Shown here: in pieces, positions 11,435-23,161 of the stretch
How positions within the stretch are numbered: the first letter of the stretch is position 1
Layout: the number at the start of each line of letters is the position of its first letter
Source of the DNA: Linum tenue
Taxonomy: Eukaryota; Streptophyta; Magnoliopsida; Malpighiales; Linaceae
Direction: 5' to 3'
NCBI GenBank assembly: GCA_946122785.1
Contig: CAMGYJ010000008.1
Location: 17,385,475-17,449,474, forward strand
DNA: 64,000 nucleotides
Notes under the pieces: model-generated
Database searches by the model: none
Told to the model about the DNA's origin: nothing
What the model saw: the letters and a program-made list of their open reading frames with translations, nothing else
Translations under genes and position numbers: made by a program

Positions 11435-12377
11435 GGTAATTCACTAATTCCAAGGCAAATTCGGTCAGTGTACTAATAGGACTCTATTTGTATGATTTTA
11501 GAGAAATTCGATGCTTTAATGTATTGGTGCTTTAGTTTTTGTCTTTATATAACTTGAAGTTGTACATTTATCGTTATGGTAAAACTTCAGGTAGTACCTA
11601 ATTTCCTATACTCTTTTGTAAAATCCATTTATGGTACAAACTAAAGTTGTACTTTTAAGTTATGGTACAACTTTAAGGTCAGATTCCTTTATGGTATAGC
11701 TTCGATTAGTACTTCTAACTTTATGGTACTACTTTAAGTTGTACTTTACAAGCACCAATACTTTAAAGCATAGTAGAATGCTCTTTTTTTTATTACCTAG
11801 GAATCTCAGCCCCACGTGCCACTTTGTGATAACGGGGCCTAATAAACTTGGGGTCACCTGCAATCAATTCGACGCCAACGGAGCTTCGCCCTCAGCAACC
11901 TCATACCTCTGGGAACACCAACAGGCTTCGCTTGGGTTGAACCTGTGTCTGCAACTTTCAAGCCTTCGCTGTTACCAATCGCCTCAAAAGTTTTAATAAA
12001 GGACTCGTTTAGAAATTAAGTTTAAATTGGGGTCAAAATGGAAATAAGCTAATATTAATGATCATTTAGAACAAAATTTCAAATTTTACGATTATCACTC
12101 AAATACAAGGTTGTCAACCAACATGTTGATCCGCGTTCGGCCCATTTTGACCCTGATGCAGTGATAAAGAGGAGCCACACTAACGACTCACCCACAGGAC
12201 GGCCCGTTGCAAGGTTGCCAGATTGGAAGTCACACAACATCATTTTCCCCTTTGCTTTTGCCAAATTCGTCTCCTTTCTAATTTTCCATCTCACATAACC
12301 TTATTTTTAGAATTCTAAGTTTAACATTTAAATATTAATGTTATATAATTGTTAGTCAAGTTTATATGTTGGATCCA
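11435..12377. other. intergenic, no gene recognised
   Basis: Repeated 'tttatggtac...taaagttgtac' phrases lie between 11575 and 11750 and look like a degenerate internal repeat. No coding region is supported. Confidence 0.4.
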
Positions 12378-12384
12378 AGTACGA

Positions 12385-12987
12385 ATTGGCAACGGGTCGG
12401 GTCAAGGGCGGATAGTGCATATCTGTTACCCTACCTAAAGTAGTTCGGGTTTTACCCATACTCATACCAACATAAGAATCAAAACTATACCATACCTGTT
12501 CGGGTTTCGGGTATCCACTGTTATCCATTGATAATAATTTATCTTTATAACTACAACCAATATGTTAATATTCACACGTATACTCACATTAAATAAGAGG
12601 AAAAGTACGACAATATACTCACAATACAATTTTTGTAGACCTTTGTTTGTTCTCCTTCCACTCATTGGGTTAATGCTCATTTTAACCGATAATAAAAATA
12701 ATAATTAACTAGAACAAAATTATTTCATGAAAATATTACATTTGTATGATAAATTGAAATATGACAGATAAAAATAATGATTATTTCTAGACAAAATATA
12801 TTTGCATGTGTATAATCGGGCGAGTTTGGGTTGGATAGTGAGAAAACCATGCTCACTCATTATCCGCAATATTGAGATTCGGTTTTTACCCATATCCACT
12901 AAAATTCTTCTGGTTTGAGTTTTACCCTACTAGATTAGATCGTATTCAGGCAAATATCTACGGTTATGGATATTATTGTCATCCCTA
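12385..12987. mobile_element. decayed hAT-like element
   Basis: The right end finishes in TTGTCATCCCTA, close to the hAT terminus seen at 11426. The left end (TTGGCAACGGGTCGGG) has lost the expected TAGGGA. The flanks carry the same 7-base word AGTACGA (12378-12384 and 12988-12994), consistent with a target duplication. The interior holds inverted 'cgggttt'/'aaaacccga'-like motifs and no coding region. Confidence 0.75.
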
Positions 12988-13397
12988 AGTACGATTTGTT
13001 ATTAGTGTAATGTTATATGATATTTTTTTTTATGAAGAATGTTATATGATATTTACTAGATAAAATTTGATCTAATTTATAAATTTATGAACATATAATA
13101 ACTTTTTATATATTTGAGCTAATCCGACTAAAACGATCGGACCATCAACCCTCAACCCATTTACTCGAATGGGTCAACGGGTTAAACCGGATTGACAATC
13201 TTGCTCAGATGGCTGGAAGTCCAAAATGTCATCGTTTGACGTCACACTGCGGAATCGAATGAGAGAGTAAGTATCGATCGGTTCTAGACTTCCGCCATGC
13301 AGAGCGGATTAGGGTTTTCTACTTTTCCTTAGATCCCTCGGCACTGAATCTCACCATCCTCACCTCAGAATCGACAACGAGGCTCAGTTAATTGAAC

Positions 13398-13401
<4 letters not shown>

Positions 13402-13429
<28 letters not shown>
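13402..13429. repeat. (TC)n microsatellite
   Basis: About 14 TC units lie in the 5' leader of the F-box gene that starts at 13476. Confidence 0.9.
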
Positions 13430-13434
<5 letters not shown>

Positions 13435-13475
13435 TGACAAAGATATACCTAGGTAGCAAAGCAGCATTTCAACAA

Positions 13476-15051
13476 ATGAAGCCGGTGCGCAGATCGATCG
13501 CCGATAGAATCAGCGACCTTCCCGCCAACGTGATTGAGCAGATCCTGATGTCGTTACCAATCAGAGACGCGGGCAAATCGAGCATCCTGTCCAGCAAATG
13601 GAGGCACCGCTGGAGAAGCATTCCCCAGCTGGTCTTCGATTTCGATTTCAACACCTACGACGACGAGAGAGAGCTGATGTTGAACATCTCCAAAGCTCTG
13701 CTGGTCCACGACGGGCCGATCACCAAGTTCGTCCTCGCCATGCCCGGGATAAACCCTTGTCAGGAACTCGATCCGGTGATCCTTCACGTTTCCAGCAAAG
13801 GGGTCCGCGAATTCGCCCTCTACTTCAGCGACGAAGTGATCCAGCCCGGGTACCGTCAGAACATTCACTCTTCTCTGTTCTCTGTTCGTCCCCTGAATTG
13901 CCTTAAGCTCTGGAACTGCGAATTCGTGCCCCCTTTTGGGTTCGTAGGGTTTGGTAAGCTCACCCGTCTCGAGCTGAGAACGGTGACCGTGCCTAATTAT
14001 TTCTATCACGATTTCCTGCGCAAGTGCCCGCTGCTTCAGGATCTGAGGCTTCTGGACTGTGAGGGTCCTACTCATGTTCAAATTGATGAAGCTCCATGTC
14101 TCAGAGTGTTTCTCTATAACCGGGGGTATTTAGAGGACATTAGCTTCTCGCGAACTCCGCTTCTTTCGGTTGTTTCGATTCAGTTGCAGCCTGGTGATTT
14201 CAAATTGAACGAATTCGACGAGGCTAGAGATGTGATCGCCGTATTTGCTTCTCTTGCAGCACTCCAGAAGCTGTATGTCAGCTTTGAGTTCCTTAAAGTA
14301 TGAAGTTTGTCTCTTTTTTTTTATTTGTTCTGTTCTGTTGTTTCATTTCCACACCTGGATTTCCTCTGCTATGTAGTCATGGCTGTGTTTGTTTGTTTGT
14401 GTGTCTGTCTCTAGTTCCTTGCTGCAGAGGATATCCCCTCCAAGCTGCCTACTGCTCTCCGCCGATTGAGAGTGCTCGACGTTCGCAGCAATTCTCACAC
14501 CACTTATTTCCTCGAGTCGAAGGTTCTGTTTTGTCTGCTCAGGAGTTCCCCCAACTTGCGCAGACTGGCAATTCAGGTTGGTCATCCGCGTCATGGGAAT
14601 ATCAAACTCTAGTTCAAAGTAATGGCTGCTGCTGTTTTGATCAACCTCTTTTATTTCCTTGATTGATTCACATTTGTAGAGGCAATTCGGAGTCGAGTTT
14701 CCAACCAGACCGAGCCAACCGATGTTTTTTGAACCTGAATCCGTTGACCATGATGCTGCGTCTGAACTCTCGGGCGATCATGCTGAAGATCATTGTTGTC
14801 CGTCTCTGGAAGAGGTGAATATGCAGTGTAGTGAAGGCTCGAATTTTGAGCAGGCACTACTCAAATTTGTGCTGGCAGAGGCCCCACTGCTTCGCAGGAT
14901 AATCATCAAGCCTAAACCTGGATTGGATTGGGAGAAATGTTTCAAGCTCTTGAAGGAGGTTACACACTGTCATCGTGTTTCAGAAGAAGCAGAGGTCATA
15001 TTGATGAGCTATAAGAAGACGGTCTGGAGCATGAAGTTGGCTGATATCTAG
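13476..15051 (+). CDS. F-box/LRR/FBD protein, copy 3 (451 aa, 3 exons)
   Basis: Exons 13476..14297, 14415..14576 and 14680..15051 join in phase 0 with GT..AG introns. The start chosen is ATG 13476 (MKPVRRSIADRIS), just before the F-box as in copy 1; the frame is open upstream through the (TC)n leader but has no better ATG. The F-box is at about residues 6-48 (DLPANVIEQILMSLPIRDAG). The leucine-rich region contains GFVGFGKLTRLELRTV and KCPLLQDLRLLDC. Exon 2 has CLLRSSPNLRRLAIQ. The FBD exon has 'LLKFVLAEAPLLRRIIIKP' and ends after 'SEEAEVIL'. It codes for a predicted SCF adaptor. GC content of exon 1 is higher than in its neighbours, otherwise it is unremarkable. Confidence 0.92.
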
Positions 15052-16714
15052 TTTTACTGAGGATTCGTAGACGTAGACGAAAGTATTTTTCTCCACCCTA
15101 CTGTTCAGTAAGTAAGCCTTTGGCCTTCCGATGGATGAGATGTGTTTTCTTGTGAATGACGTGACGTTAGGGTTTCTAGTTTAGCTTACATTTTTGGTTC
15201 TCCAGAGCCGGGATATATACTGCCCTAAACTTAATTGGAGCAGCTTATGGGCTCTTAATGCGTGCTAATGCGAACCGTAATAGCTAATAATGTAAAATTA
15301 ACAATCAATGTCGATCACTTTTGCTGTGTTGTACAAAACTACCTAATGGACCTCCTCAAAATGAAGAAAAAATCACAAAATATACATGTTCTAAAAAAAA
15401 TTATAAAAATACATACGTTATAAAAAAAAATTATAAAAATTTACTGCGGCCGTCAACAGCAATACACGCATTCACCGCGGCAGACGAAAGCAGCGAATGC
15501 ATCACCGCGGTTGACGATCGCGGTGAATGCCTGACGTAACACTGAAACTTCAAACAAACGTAACTTTGCGCTTGGTTATCCGATTGTATCGAATTTTTTT
15601 TTATGCCACATAACTTTTCGAGATCTTTCAATCTGCAACAAGTATTCATCCAAAAAAAAAATCCGTTTGCTACCCCGAACGAGCAATTTATCGATTTTAA
15701 CAAATTTTGGAAGACCATAAATTTGTGCTCGGCAATCCGAATGTCAGGAAACTTTTTTTGATTTCGCTTAAATTTTGATGGAGTAAAACTTTGAGTATAA
15801 CCATAATTTTGAAATGTATATGGATTTGTGAAAGGTAAAGGCAAAGTTATTCCCAAAATCTCATAGTTGAGTATGGAAAAAAATAGGTAAATGTATGTAG
15901 ATAGTAGTCTTAACGAACCCCGTAATAGTTGAGTATGGAAAAAAAATAGGCAGTAGTCTATGTATTTCAAACATTTGACATAGTAGTTATTAATGAACAT
16001 TTTTAAATTAGATTAGAATTCATTTGTTGTTGTAATTTTAGTACAAACATAACTATAAACTGCTATCCTTAATCCCAAAATTTCCAAAACATAAAAATCA
16101 AACTCAATCCATCTACGAGTTACCCCTTATCTCACCATATTCGAGCACACAAACCTGGAGCTCTGAGTCTTCGACTTCCTTCCTTTGAGAATTAAGTCAT
16201 CTAGTTCTACTTCCTTCTATAATAATTTGGCGATGGATGACCTCGATCGAGGAGGGGCAATGAGTGACTTCAAGAACAAGTTTCAGAATTGAATAAAAGA
16301 TCGATCGTGAATGATTATCTACCAGAATATACTGAAAACACGAGAATGTTTGTATTTTACAATTTTTCATGTATAAGAAAACACGTCTTGGGTTTTTTAT
16401 TTTTCGTTGTAACTCTTCAAGAGATTTTGCCCGTTTATCTGCCCGTTTCGACCGCGGTGTTTCCAGAGATTTTGCCGCCCTGGGAAAATCCGACTGCCGC
16501 CCTTAGAGCCTCCGTTCTCCGCTAACCTCTGCCGCCCGCAATTCGTGAAAGCCCTCTCCGAGAGATACCGAGCTTAGTTAACCCTTACAGGTCCGAAACC
16601 TTCTCACCTCAATTGCTTTTCTTTTAATTATTCGTAAATCTCGGCTCTTTGATGGGTTAGTTGTGAGTTGTGAATCTGATCCACTCTCCTTGCTCGGAAT
16701 TTCTTTTTAGCAGT
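15052..16714. other. intergenic; unclassified repeat and upstream region of copy 4
   Basis: Between 15430 and 15540 short GC-rich words (ttcaccgcgg, gcggtgaatg) recur in direct and inverted order. The stretch 15540-15740 has features of an interspersed repeat but no ends were found. A 189-codon minus-strand open frame (15431-16000) is low-complexity and I do not regard it as a gene. The last few hundred bases probably hold the promoter and leader of the next F-box gene. Confidence 0.4.
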
Positions 16715-18292
16715 ATGAATACTTTGCGCGAGTCAAGTAGTACTGACAGGATTAGCAACCTTCCTGCTTACCTGGCCGAGCGAATTCTCATGCTGTTACC
16801 CTTAAAAGAAGCAGCAAGAACGGCTACCTGGTCAAGGCAATGGAGGTATCGCTGGAGGAATGTGCCTCAACTTGTATTCAATGCTGATTTTGCCCGAACC
16901 CGTTGGGCCGAAACTGCATCGAATGTGAATGCTCTGGTGATGAAGATTTACAAAGCGGTGCTCCTCCACAACAATGAGCCTTCAACCAAGTTTGTGCTTG
17001 CAATTCCTGGATTGAAGCCTGGCGACGAGATCGATCCCTTGATTCTTCACCTTGCCAACAAAGGTATCCAGGATATCACCCTTCAGTTTCTTGATGAATT
17101 TGATGAGTTCCGGTTTGGGTATGAAACCAGGAACTTTGCTTCCCTCTTTGTTGCTCTTGAACTCAATGCCCTGAAACTGCATAATTGCAAATTGTTGTCG
17201 CCTTCTGGGTTTGTGGGATTTAGCAAGCTCACCTGTCTCGATTTGGCAAACGTAGTAGTGGACGAAGATTTCTTTGTTGGCTTCCTTCACAAGTGCCCGT
17301 TGCTTGAAGAATTGAGGATGATAGATTGTCTGGGTTGTATAGATAGCCCTGACATTGAGGCCCCTCGTCTCAAAGTGCTTTGTTTACGCACCATCTTGTG
17401 GACCATTCGCTTCAAGTATACCCCTGTTCTTTCGCAGGTATCCATTCTAGATTACTGTGATTACTTGTCCAATGGATTGTACAGGTATCAGCGGGGCAGT
17501 ATTGATATAGTAGATTTATTCGTTGCTTCCCTCCCTGCACTAAAACAGTTGAAACTTGGCATTGAGTTCCTGCTGGTAAGTTTTTCTACTTATCTTCTCT
17601 TACTTGGATTTGTTTTGTTTCTAGTTCTAAATGCTTGTGTGTTTGGTGTTTTGTATTCCAGTTGCTTGCTGCAGGCAATCATGTCCCGAAGAGGCTTCCT
17701 ACTCCTCTTCAACACTTGGAAGTCCTGGAAATGGATAGCCTGGTATTAGATAGTTTGCCCGAGGCACGTGTTCTTTTTTGCCTGATCATGAGTTCCCCCA
17801 ACTTGAAAACACTCACCATTCCCAGGTTAGTTAGTCTCGTTTTAGTTGTTGTGAGGAACTGAAATATTCCGTAATCGAGTATGTACCCTGAGATCGTTCT
17901 TTGATATATGCCTCTTTTAGATTGACGATGGAACACGAGATCCCGAGGAAAATTTAATCGACAGTCTGAAGAGTCTGTTGGAAGCAGAGGACCCACAAGG
18001 ATCCTGGGGTTGTTTTCAGAGTCTGGAAGAGTTGACCATTAACGGAATCCATGGATCACAAGTCGAGCTGGACTTGGTGACCCTTGCGCTAGCTGGTGCC
18101 CCACTACTTCGCAAGATTGTTGTTACTACTTCAGAGTATATGAATCTCGATAAATCTCACAAGTTCTTGACGGGAGTATCGTACTGTAAACGGTGTTCCA
18201 AGAAGGCAAACTTCCAGTATATTTGGAATGGTGAGTATGAGAACTTAGAAGGTGGTGGCCGTTCAAGGCTTTTAGTGAATGCCTATATGTAA
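16715..18292 (+). CDS. F-box/LRR/FBD protein, copy 4 (466 aa, 3 exons)
   Basis: Exons 16715..17575, 17662..17829 and 17921..18292. Intron 1 is phase 0. For intron 2 the usual donor position would break the frame, while a GT four bases further (after 17829) restores phase 0, so I chose that. The start is ATG 16715 (MNTLRESSSTDRIS). The F-box is at residues 10-50 (NLPAYLAERILMLLPLKEAA), the leucine-rich region has GFVGFSKLTCLDLANV and KCPLLEELRMIDC, exon 2 has CLIMSSPNLKTLTI, and the FBD has 'LDLVTLALAGAPLLRKIVV'. The C-terminus departs from siblings: the usual AEVIY is replaced by 'KKANFQYIW' and the tail is longer. It is probably functional as an SCF adaptor, but splice site 2 needs transcript support. 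Confidence 0.85.
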
Positions 18293-18870
18293 GTGCAATC
18301 CAGTTGAGAAAGAAAAGGAAGAAAGAAAAAAATTGAGTGGAGGACCTGGTCTGAAACTGTTTTGATTATGATCATGGATAGGTGCCCTGATCGAGCGAAC
18401 GGTCTAAGTCCGACTTGCAGGCCCCTTATCAGCAAATCAATTTTTGGTTCTGCAATAGTTGGGCCTAGAAGGGAAGGAAGGTTACTAGGTTTAGTTAGGG
18501 AGGGTCAAAGTTAAGTTGGGAGTTATGTTCTACTTGATTGTTTATCTGACTGCTTCATAAATGGTTCCTACCTTGAGTAGTTTTCGGAGTTGAAGGGCTG
18601 TGGTTGTACATTTCGTACAAACACTTCCGCAGTGGTTATAACGTTCCACAGAGTAATTACGTTCTTGATCCTGTTAAGTTCTCGGAGCTCTAATATTTGA
18701 GGTTGCGGGTCTTTAACTATTGAACCACTTAGACCGGAGCGATTTTGGCAGTTCTCTACTGCCTCGCCGGCAAGTCCTTTCTGGTTCCCACAAACAAGGG
18801 GACAAGTTTAGTAACGGATCACCACAATCAGTTAACAGGAGTATCAGAAACGGGGAGAAAGTTAATATGC
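18293..18870. other. intergenic, nothing recognised
   Basis: This is downstream sequence of copy 4. No gene or clear element is visible. Confidence 0.4.
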
Positions 18871-19808
18871 TAACTTGAAAATTCGTTAGCAGATACTAAC
18901 TGATATAAAAAATACATGAACTAATATCCAAGTACTAAAGTATCTAGAGAGCACACGCTAGTATTCAAAGTTTGCTAACTGATATTCACCATGAATTAAC
19001 TATTATCCCAAATTTACAAACTAATATCTAGACAACACATAATAGTATCCAAGCAACACATAATTAGTGAACAGATAACATATAAGAGTATCTAGATAAC
19101 TCATAAGAGTATCCATATTGAATACTAGTTGGTTGATTGTGGATGTTAGTTGGTATCTGCTATCTGGATACTAGTTGGGTTAATATTTTCGTATGGCCTG
19201 AACTTTGACCAAAATAAACATCATGGTCAATCTTTTCGATCTATAACATCCTGGCCCGAACTATACACCAAAATAAATAATTTGGCCAAACCCGATGTTT
19301 GACCATTAACTTGGACGGTCAAACGCGTTGACTAACGGTCAACGCACCACGTCACTGCCAAGTCAGAAGATCTGATAAATATTTAAATTTTTTTTGTTTT
19401 TTATTTTGGGTTTAACTAAGGTATTAGATGATTTTTTTAATTTATAATAATTTAAAATAAGGGAATGTGTGGAAAATGTGAATTATTTTAAATATTTTAT
19501 GCTGACTTGGCAGTGACATGGCGCATTGACTAACGGTCAATGCGTTTGACCGTCCAAGTTAACGGTCAAAAGTCGGATCTGCTCAAATTGTTTATTTTGG
19601 TGTATAGTTCGGACTAGGATGTTATAGATCGAAAAGATTGGTGAGGATGTTTATTTTGGTCAAAGTTCAGGCCATACGAAAATATTAACCCATACTAGTT
19701 TGTGATGTTTCAAATATTAGTCTATGCTATCTAGATATTTAGCAGACTTGGATATTAGTTCTTACATTTTGGATATTAGTTAGTATGTAATAACGAATCT
19801 TCAAGTTA
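18871..19808. repeat. inverted-repeat element, host of a nested MITE
   Basis: The left arm (from 18871: taacttgaaaattcgtta, atactaactgatat, gaactaatatccaagt, atctagagagca) matches the reverse complement of the right arm ending at 19808 over more than 100 bases with about 80% identity. The left arm is longer because it also holds several 'tatctaga...acacataa' repeats. A second element (19177-19691) is inserted inside. Confidence 0.7.
19177..19691. mobile_element. Mutator-type MITE with perfect 9-bp target duplication
   Basis: The element begins GGGTTAATATTTTCGTATGG and ends with its inverse complement. Inverted similarity extends about 190 bases from each end and leaves an AT-rich centre of only about 130 bases. 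The target duplication ATACTAGTT lies at 19168-19176 and 19692-19700. There is no coding capacity. The 9-bp duplication and long inverted repeats identify it as Mutator-like. Confidence 0.93.
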
Positions 19809-20182
19809 GTAGAATAATTAGGCTGGAAAGAAACGATACAAAGAACGGTAAAGATCATAACGGAGAAATTCAAAATAATATCAACAACAATATCCTGCCA
19901 TTATTTGTCACTGCAACAGATCCGTTCACACACCATGCCTTTTCCTCGATGATTCTGGAACCATGGGGGTGCTTTCTGCATCTTGGTCACAGACCTCACA
20001 GGTCTCCAACTTTCTCATTTATCATTTTTTCTTTTCTTGCTTTGTAAAATTCCATTTCAGCTAAACTCGTATTACGGTCGTTAGAAAATGTCACGATTTA
20101 AAATCGAGTGTTTTGATAGTATTTCGACGAAAATCGAATTATTGATCAATCGGATAAGTATACGTAGTAATTATATATATAT

Positions 20183-20595
20183 GGTTATGTCTTCAGTGCA
20201 CTCACTTTTTTGGGTGCATTTAATGCACCCGCCTCATAATCGTCATTCTGAGCAGGCGATTCATGTGAAAACGATATCAATCATCACTTGTGGTATGATG
20301 AACAAGAACCACATGAATCTGTACAAAAATCATTCAAGATTCACTTTAATTTGAATGATTCGGGGTTTAGGAATTTAGGGTTAGGGTTAGGGTAACAATT
20401 TGGGGTTTTTGGTTGAGATTCAAAATTGAAGGTTAATAGGTTAGGGTAATGGGTTGATTAGTTGTGATTATGTGTTATATCATCATATTAGACTAATGCA
20501 ACCCATTAAATTTCAAAATTTGATGTACTATGACCACTTTTAGAGGTGGGTGCACTGAATGCACCCAAAAAAGTGAGTGCACCGAAGTAGCCACC
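20183..20595. mobile_element. MITE 1 of a TA-linked chain
   Basis: The terminal inverted repeat contains 'gtgcactcacttttttgggt' on the left (about 20197) and its complement on the right (about 20564). The element is flanked on both sides by (TA)n tracts. The interior contains a few TTAGGG-like words and no coding region. Confidence 0.8.

Positions 20596-20626
<31 letters not shown>
20596..20626. repeat. (TA)n tract between MITE 1 and MITE 2
   Basis: This nearly pure TA run forms the only DNA between two inverted-repeat elements. Confidence 0.95.
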
Positions 20627-21031
20627 GGTGCCTTCTACAGTACCCCGGGTGAAATCCGGGGTACCGCATACCTTGAGTATGAAAACACTATCTAGACCTC
20701 GAATTAGCAGGATTTTTGGGCATGATACTATACCCTAACCCTTAATGAGTGAACCCTGGGTCCTAATTATCTTAATCATTACCTATAAACCCTAAGATGC
20801 TGCATTACTTTTTTTGCCTATATTTGGACGAATCATAACCGTCGATTATTGTTTCTAATTAAATTGATCTTGGGGTATAAGATTTAGAGAATTAAGACCT
20901 AGATTTTGATCTTTATGGGTTAGAGTGTAGTATAATGTCCGAAAGATCAGTCAATTCAAGTTCTAGATAGCGTTTTCTTACTTAAGGTATGCGGTACCCC
21001 GGATTTCACCCGGGGTACCGTAGAACTCCCC
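20627..21031. mobile_element. MITE 2 of the TA-linked chain
   Basis: The left end holds 'taccccgggtgaaatccggg' and the right end its inverse. The inverted similarity extends about 120 bases inward, including the shared core 'ctataccctaaccc'. It is flanked by (TA)n on both sides and has no coding region. Confidence 0.85.
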
Positions 21032-21057
21032 ATATATATATATATATATATATATAT
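21032..21057. repeat. (TA)n tract between MITE 2 and MITE 3
   Basis: About 13 TA units separate two related inverted-repeat elements. Confidence 0.95.
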
Positions 21058-21432
21058 GGCAAAGGCTAGCGTACGTCCGGGCGTACGCTAGCCTACCGTA
21101 CGCCCCATTGAGTTTTGCTATTTAGACAAAGAATTAAATGGAGTTTGGGACATGATATTATACCCTAACCCCTAATGGGTGAATCCCAGTCCTCAATTCA
21201 CTAACCCAAAGCATGGGATTCGTTTATTCTTAAAAATGAAAATCAACGATCCTGATTCGTCGAAATTTTCATTTATTTTCATTTTAAGATTAAACGAATC
21301 TCATGGTTTGGGTTAGAAAATTAGGGACTGGGGTTTACCCATTAGAGGTTAGGGTATAGTATCATGCACCAAACTCCGGTTAATTCATGATCTATATAGC
21401 AAAACTCAATGGGGCGTACACTAGCCTGAACC
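21058..21432. mobile_element. MITE 3 of the TA-linked chain
   Basis: The left end has 'ggctagcgtacg', a local hairpin, and 'cgtacgccccattgagtttt'; the right end is the inverse of the last phrase. The interior shares the 'tataccctaacccctaatgg' core with MITE 2, so the two are relatives. The right side is followed by another short TA tract. Confidence 0.85.
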
Positions 21433-21446
21433 ATATATATATATAT

Positions 21447-21490
21447 GGTGACTTCTACGGTGCCCAGGGCAAAATCCGGGTATGGGTACC
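21447..21490. mobile_element. truncated relative of MITE 2
   Basis: After a 14-base TA tract the sequence resumes with 'ggtgacttctacggtgccca', close to the left terminus of MITE 2. No matching right end follows, so only the terminal fragment survives. Confidence 0.6.
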
Positions 21491-22732
21491 TTGGCCGATC
21501 TTAACCATTCATTTTCAATCTCCATGGCTCACGTTTGTTAAACCTAACTGCGCCACTAAATAACTAAACAAATTACAAAAAGCCTCCTGTCGCGTTAAGT
21601 TTGTTTTCATCCTAGTCCAACTAACTGCCCGATTAAATTAAATGAATGAAGACTGCAAACCCAATTGGGTAGACCCACTGTCGCCCTAACCAATTTCCAG
21701 TCTCCCTAACCAATTACACGATCCCTCTCTCGTCTTGGAGGGACGCCCTTAACAGTTCCAAGAGAAGCTTTCCATCCAATTTGAACTTCTCAACTTAATC
21801 ATCTTTTTGAATCCCAATTACTTGCATCCACATTCGACGTAGATTGAATTTCCCAATTTATTTTGTCTTGTTTGTTCTTCGCCATTTTATTTCCCCTCGC
21901 CTATCTCTTTCTAACACGATCATGGCGACCATGTCTATTATTGTGTTCATCAAACTTTTCATTTGCAAAAGAACCCTTGAAAGAGGTTTGCTAACCCTAG
22001 GGTTCATGTCGCTAGTGCTTTGTCATCTTGTCTTAGCGTTATTGTCATTTTCTCGAAACTTCTATCACTCTGTGAAATTAAGGTTTCCTGATATGTAGTG
22101 TTCGTCTCGCCCAGAGGATTGAGGAAGGAGATGAAGAAGACATAATATGATTCGAATCGGATGGAGAGGTCTCCTTAATTTGTGTTTATGTATTAACGGT
22201 GCGTTTAGGACTAATTCTAGTTGGACTGGGTGTGGTCATTGATTTTTGCAGGCTTTTAAATAACATTCAAAAGTGGGCTTGTATATGATCCATGCAATAT
22301 TCAAAAGTGGGCCTGGAACATGCGAGCATTTGATTTCTCCTGCCGTATCAATTCGTGCGCCAACCCTAGTTTAACTAGCTTTACTTACCCTAGTTTAACC
22401 TACACGAGTTACCATCATCATTACATATCTTCCGAAATCTTCTAACTCTTGACATTCCAGACTCAACCGTCTCCATCACACTCACGTCTCCAGACTCAAC
22501 CCCCACAATCACTTTTTCTTACACCTACATTCTCTCTTTCCTCCATCTTCACCTTCCCCTTGTTCCTTCTTCCTCCAAACTCCATGGCAAACAAAGGTAA
22601 ATCTTTTGCGGAAATGGGAATACTATCTCTATCAAATGAAGACTGTCGATCCACCGCCAGTCTCGGTGACTACCTTTCATTTACAAGCAAAACAGCAATT
22701 GTGGCCGATTACGGGTCTGAATCTAGTTTTTG
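21491..22732. other. intergenic; short open frames without recognisable product
   Basis: A plus-strand open frame ends at 22733 and contains an ATG at about 22584 (MANKGKSF), followed directly by an FBD-tail remnant. I do not recognise it and the frame stops before the FBD remnant. An 84-codon hydrophobic frame at 21844-22098 also lacks support. Confidence 0.35.
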
Positions 22733-22846
22733 AAAAAAGCGACTCAATATAAGCGTGCTTCTAAAGATGCCGAAGTTATTTATATGTGGAACGAGGAAGA
22801 GGAATATGACGACGAGGAATATGACGACGAGGAAGATTTGGGATGA
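22733..22846 (+). pseudogene. FBD-domain tail remnant A
   Basis: The frame reads ATQYKRASKDAEVIYMW followed by an acidic tail with a duplicated 'EEYDD' block and a stop at 22846. 'YKRASKDAEVIY' is the signature end of the FBD exon in the intact copies. Nothing upstream restores the rest of the gene. Confidence 0.8.
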
Positions 22847-23059
22847 CTGCCTTTTTTGTTGGTGTTGTTTTACTTTCTGCTTCGGTAGTTTGCTTCTCTA
22901 CTATAGTATCTTGAAACCTTTGGAATCCACTAGTGGCCTTTTCTTTTGTTATTGATGGGATTCACTAGTATTCTTTGTAGATTACTTTCATGCATGGCTT
23001 AAAGTTTAATGTTTTTCTTTTTATGTGGTTCTAAACATTTGAAGGTTCGTGGTCAAGAA

Positions 23060-23161
23060 GAATAATGATAATAATTTGGGTTCCTTCAAATGTTTCAAAT
23101 TCTCGAACAAGATGACAGAATATAAGGGCGTGTCCAAGAAAGCAAAGGTCATTTATGTTTG
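23060..23161 (+). pseudogene. FBD-domain tail remnant B
   Basis: The frame reads KFSNKMTEYKGVSKKAKVIY plus one residue and a stop at 23161. It matches the FBD C-terminal pattern (Y-K-x-x-S-K-x-A-x-V-I-Y). Its proximity to remnant A suggests duplicated gene debris. Confidence 0.65.

Noticed and set aside
13554..14081. 175-codon minus-strand frame opposite F-box copy 3
   Set aside because: Antisense shadow of exon 1 with no independent support.
15431..16000. 189-codon open frame on the minus strand
   Set aside because: Amino-acid composition is low-complexity, no family signature, and the DNA looks like an interspersed repeat.
20375..20392. Interstitial telomere-like TTAGGG repeats
   Set aside because: Only about three units, the plant telomere unit is TTTAGGG, and they lie inside a MITE interior with other 'ggttaggg' words.
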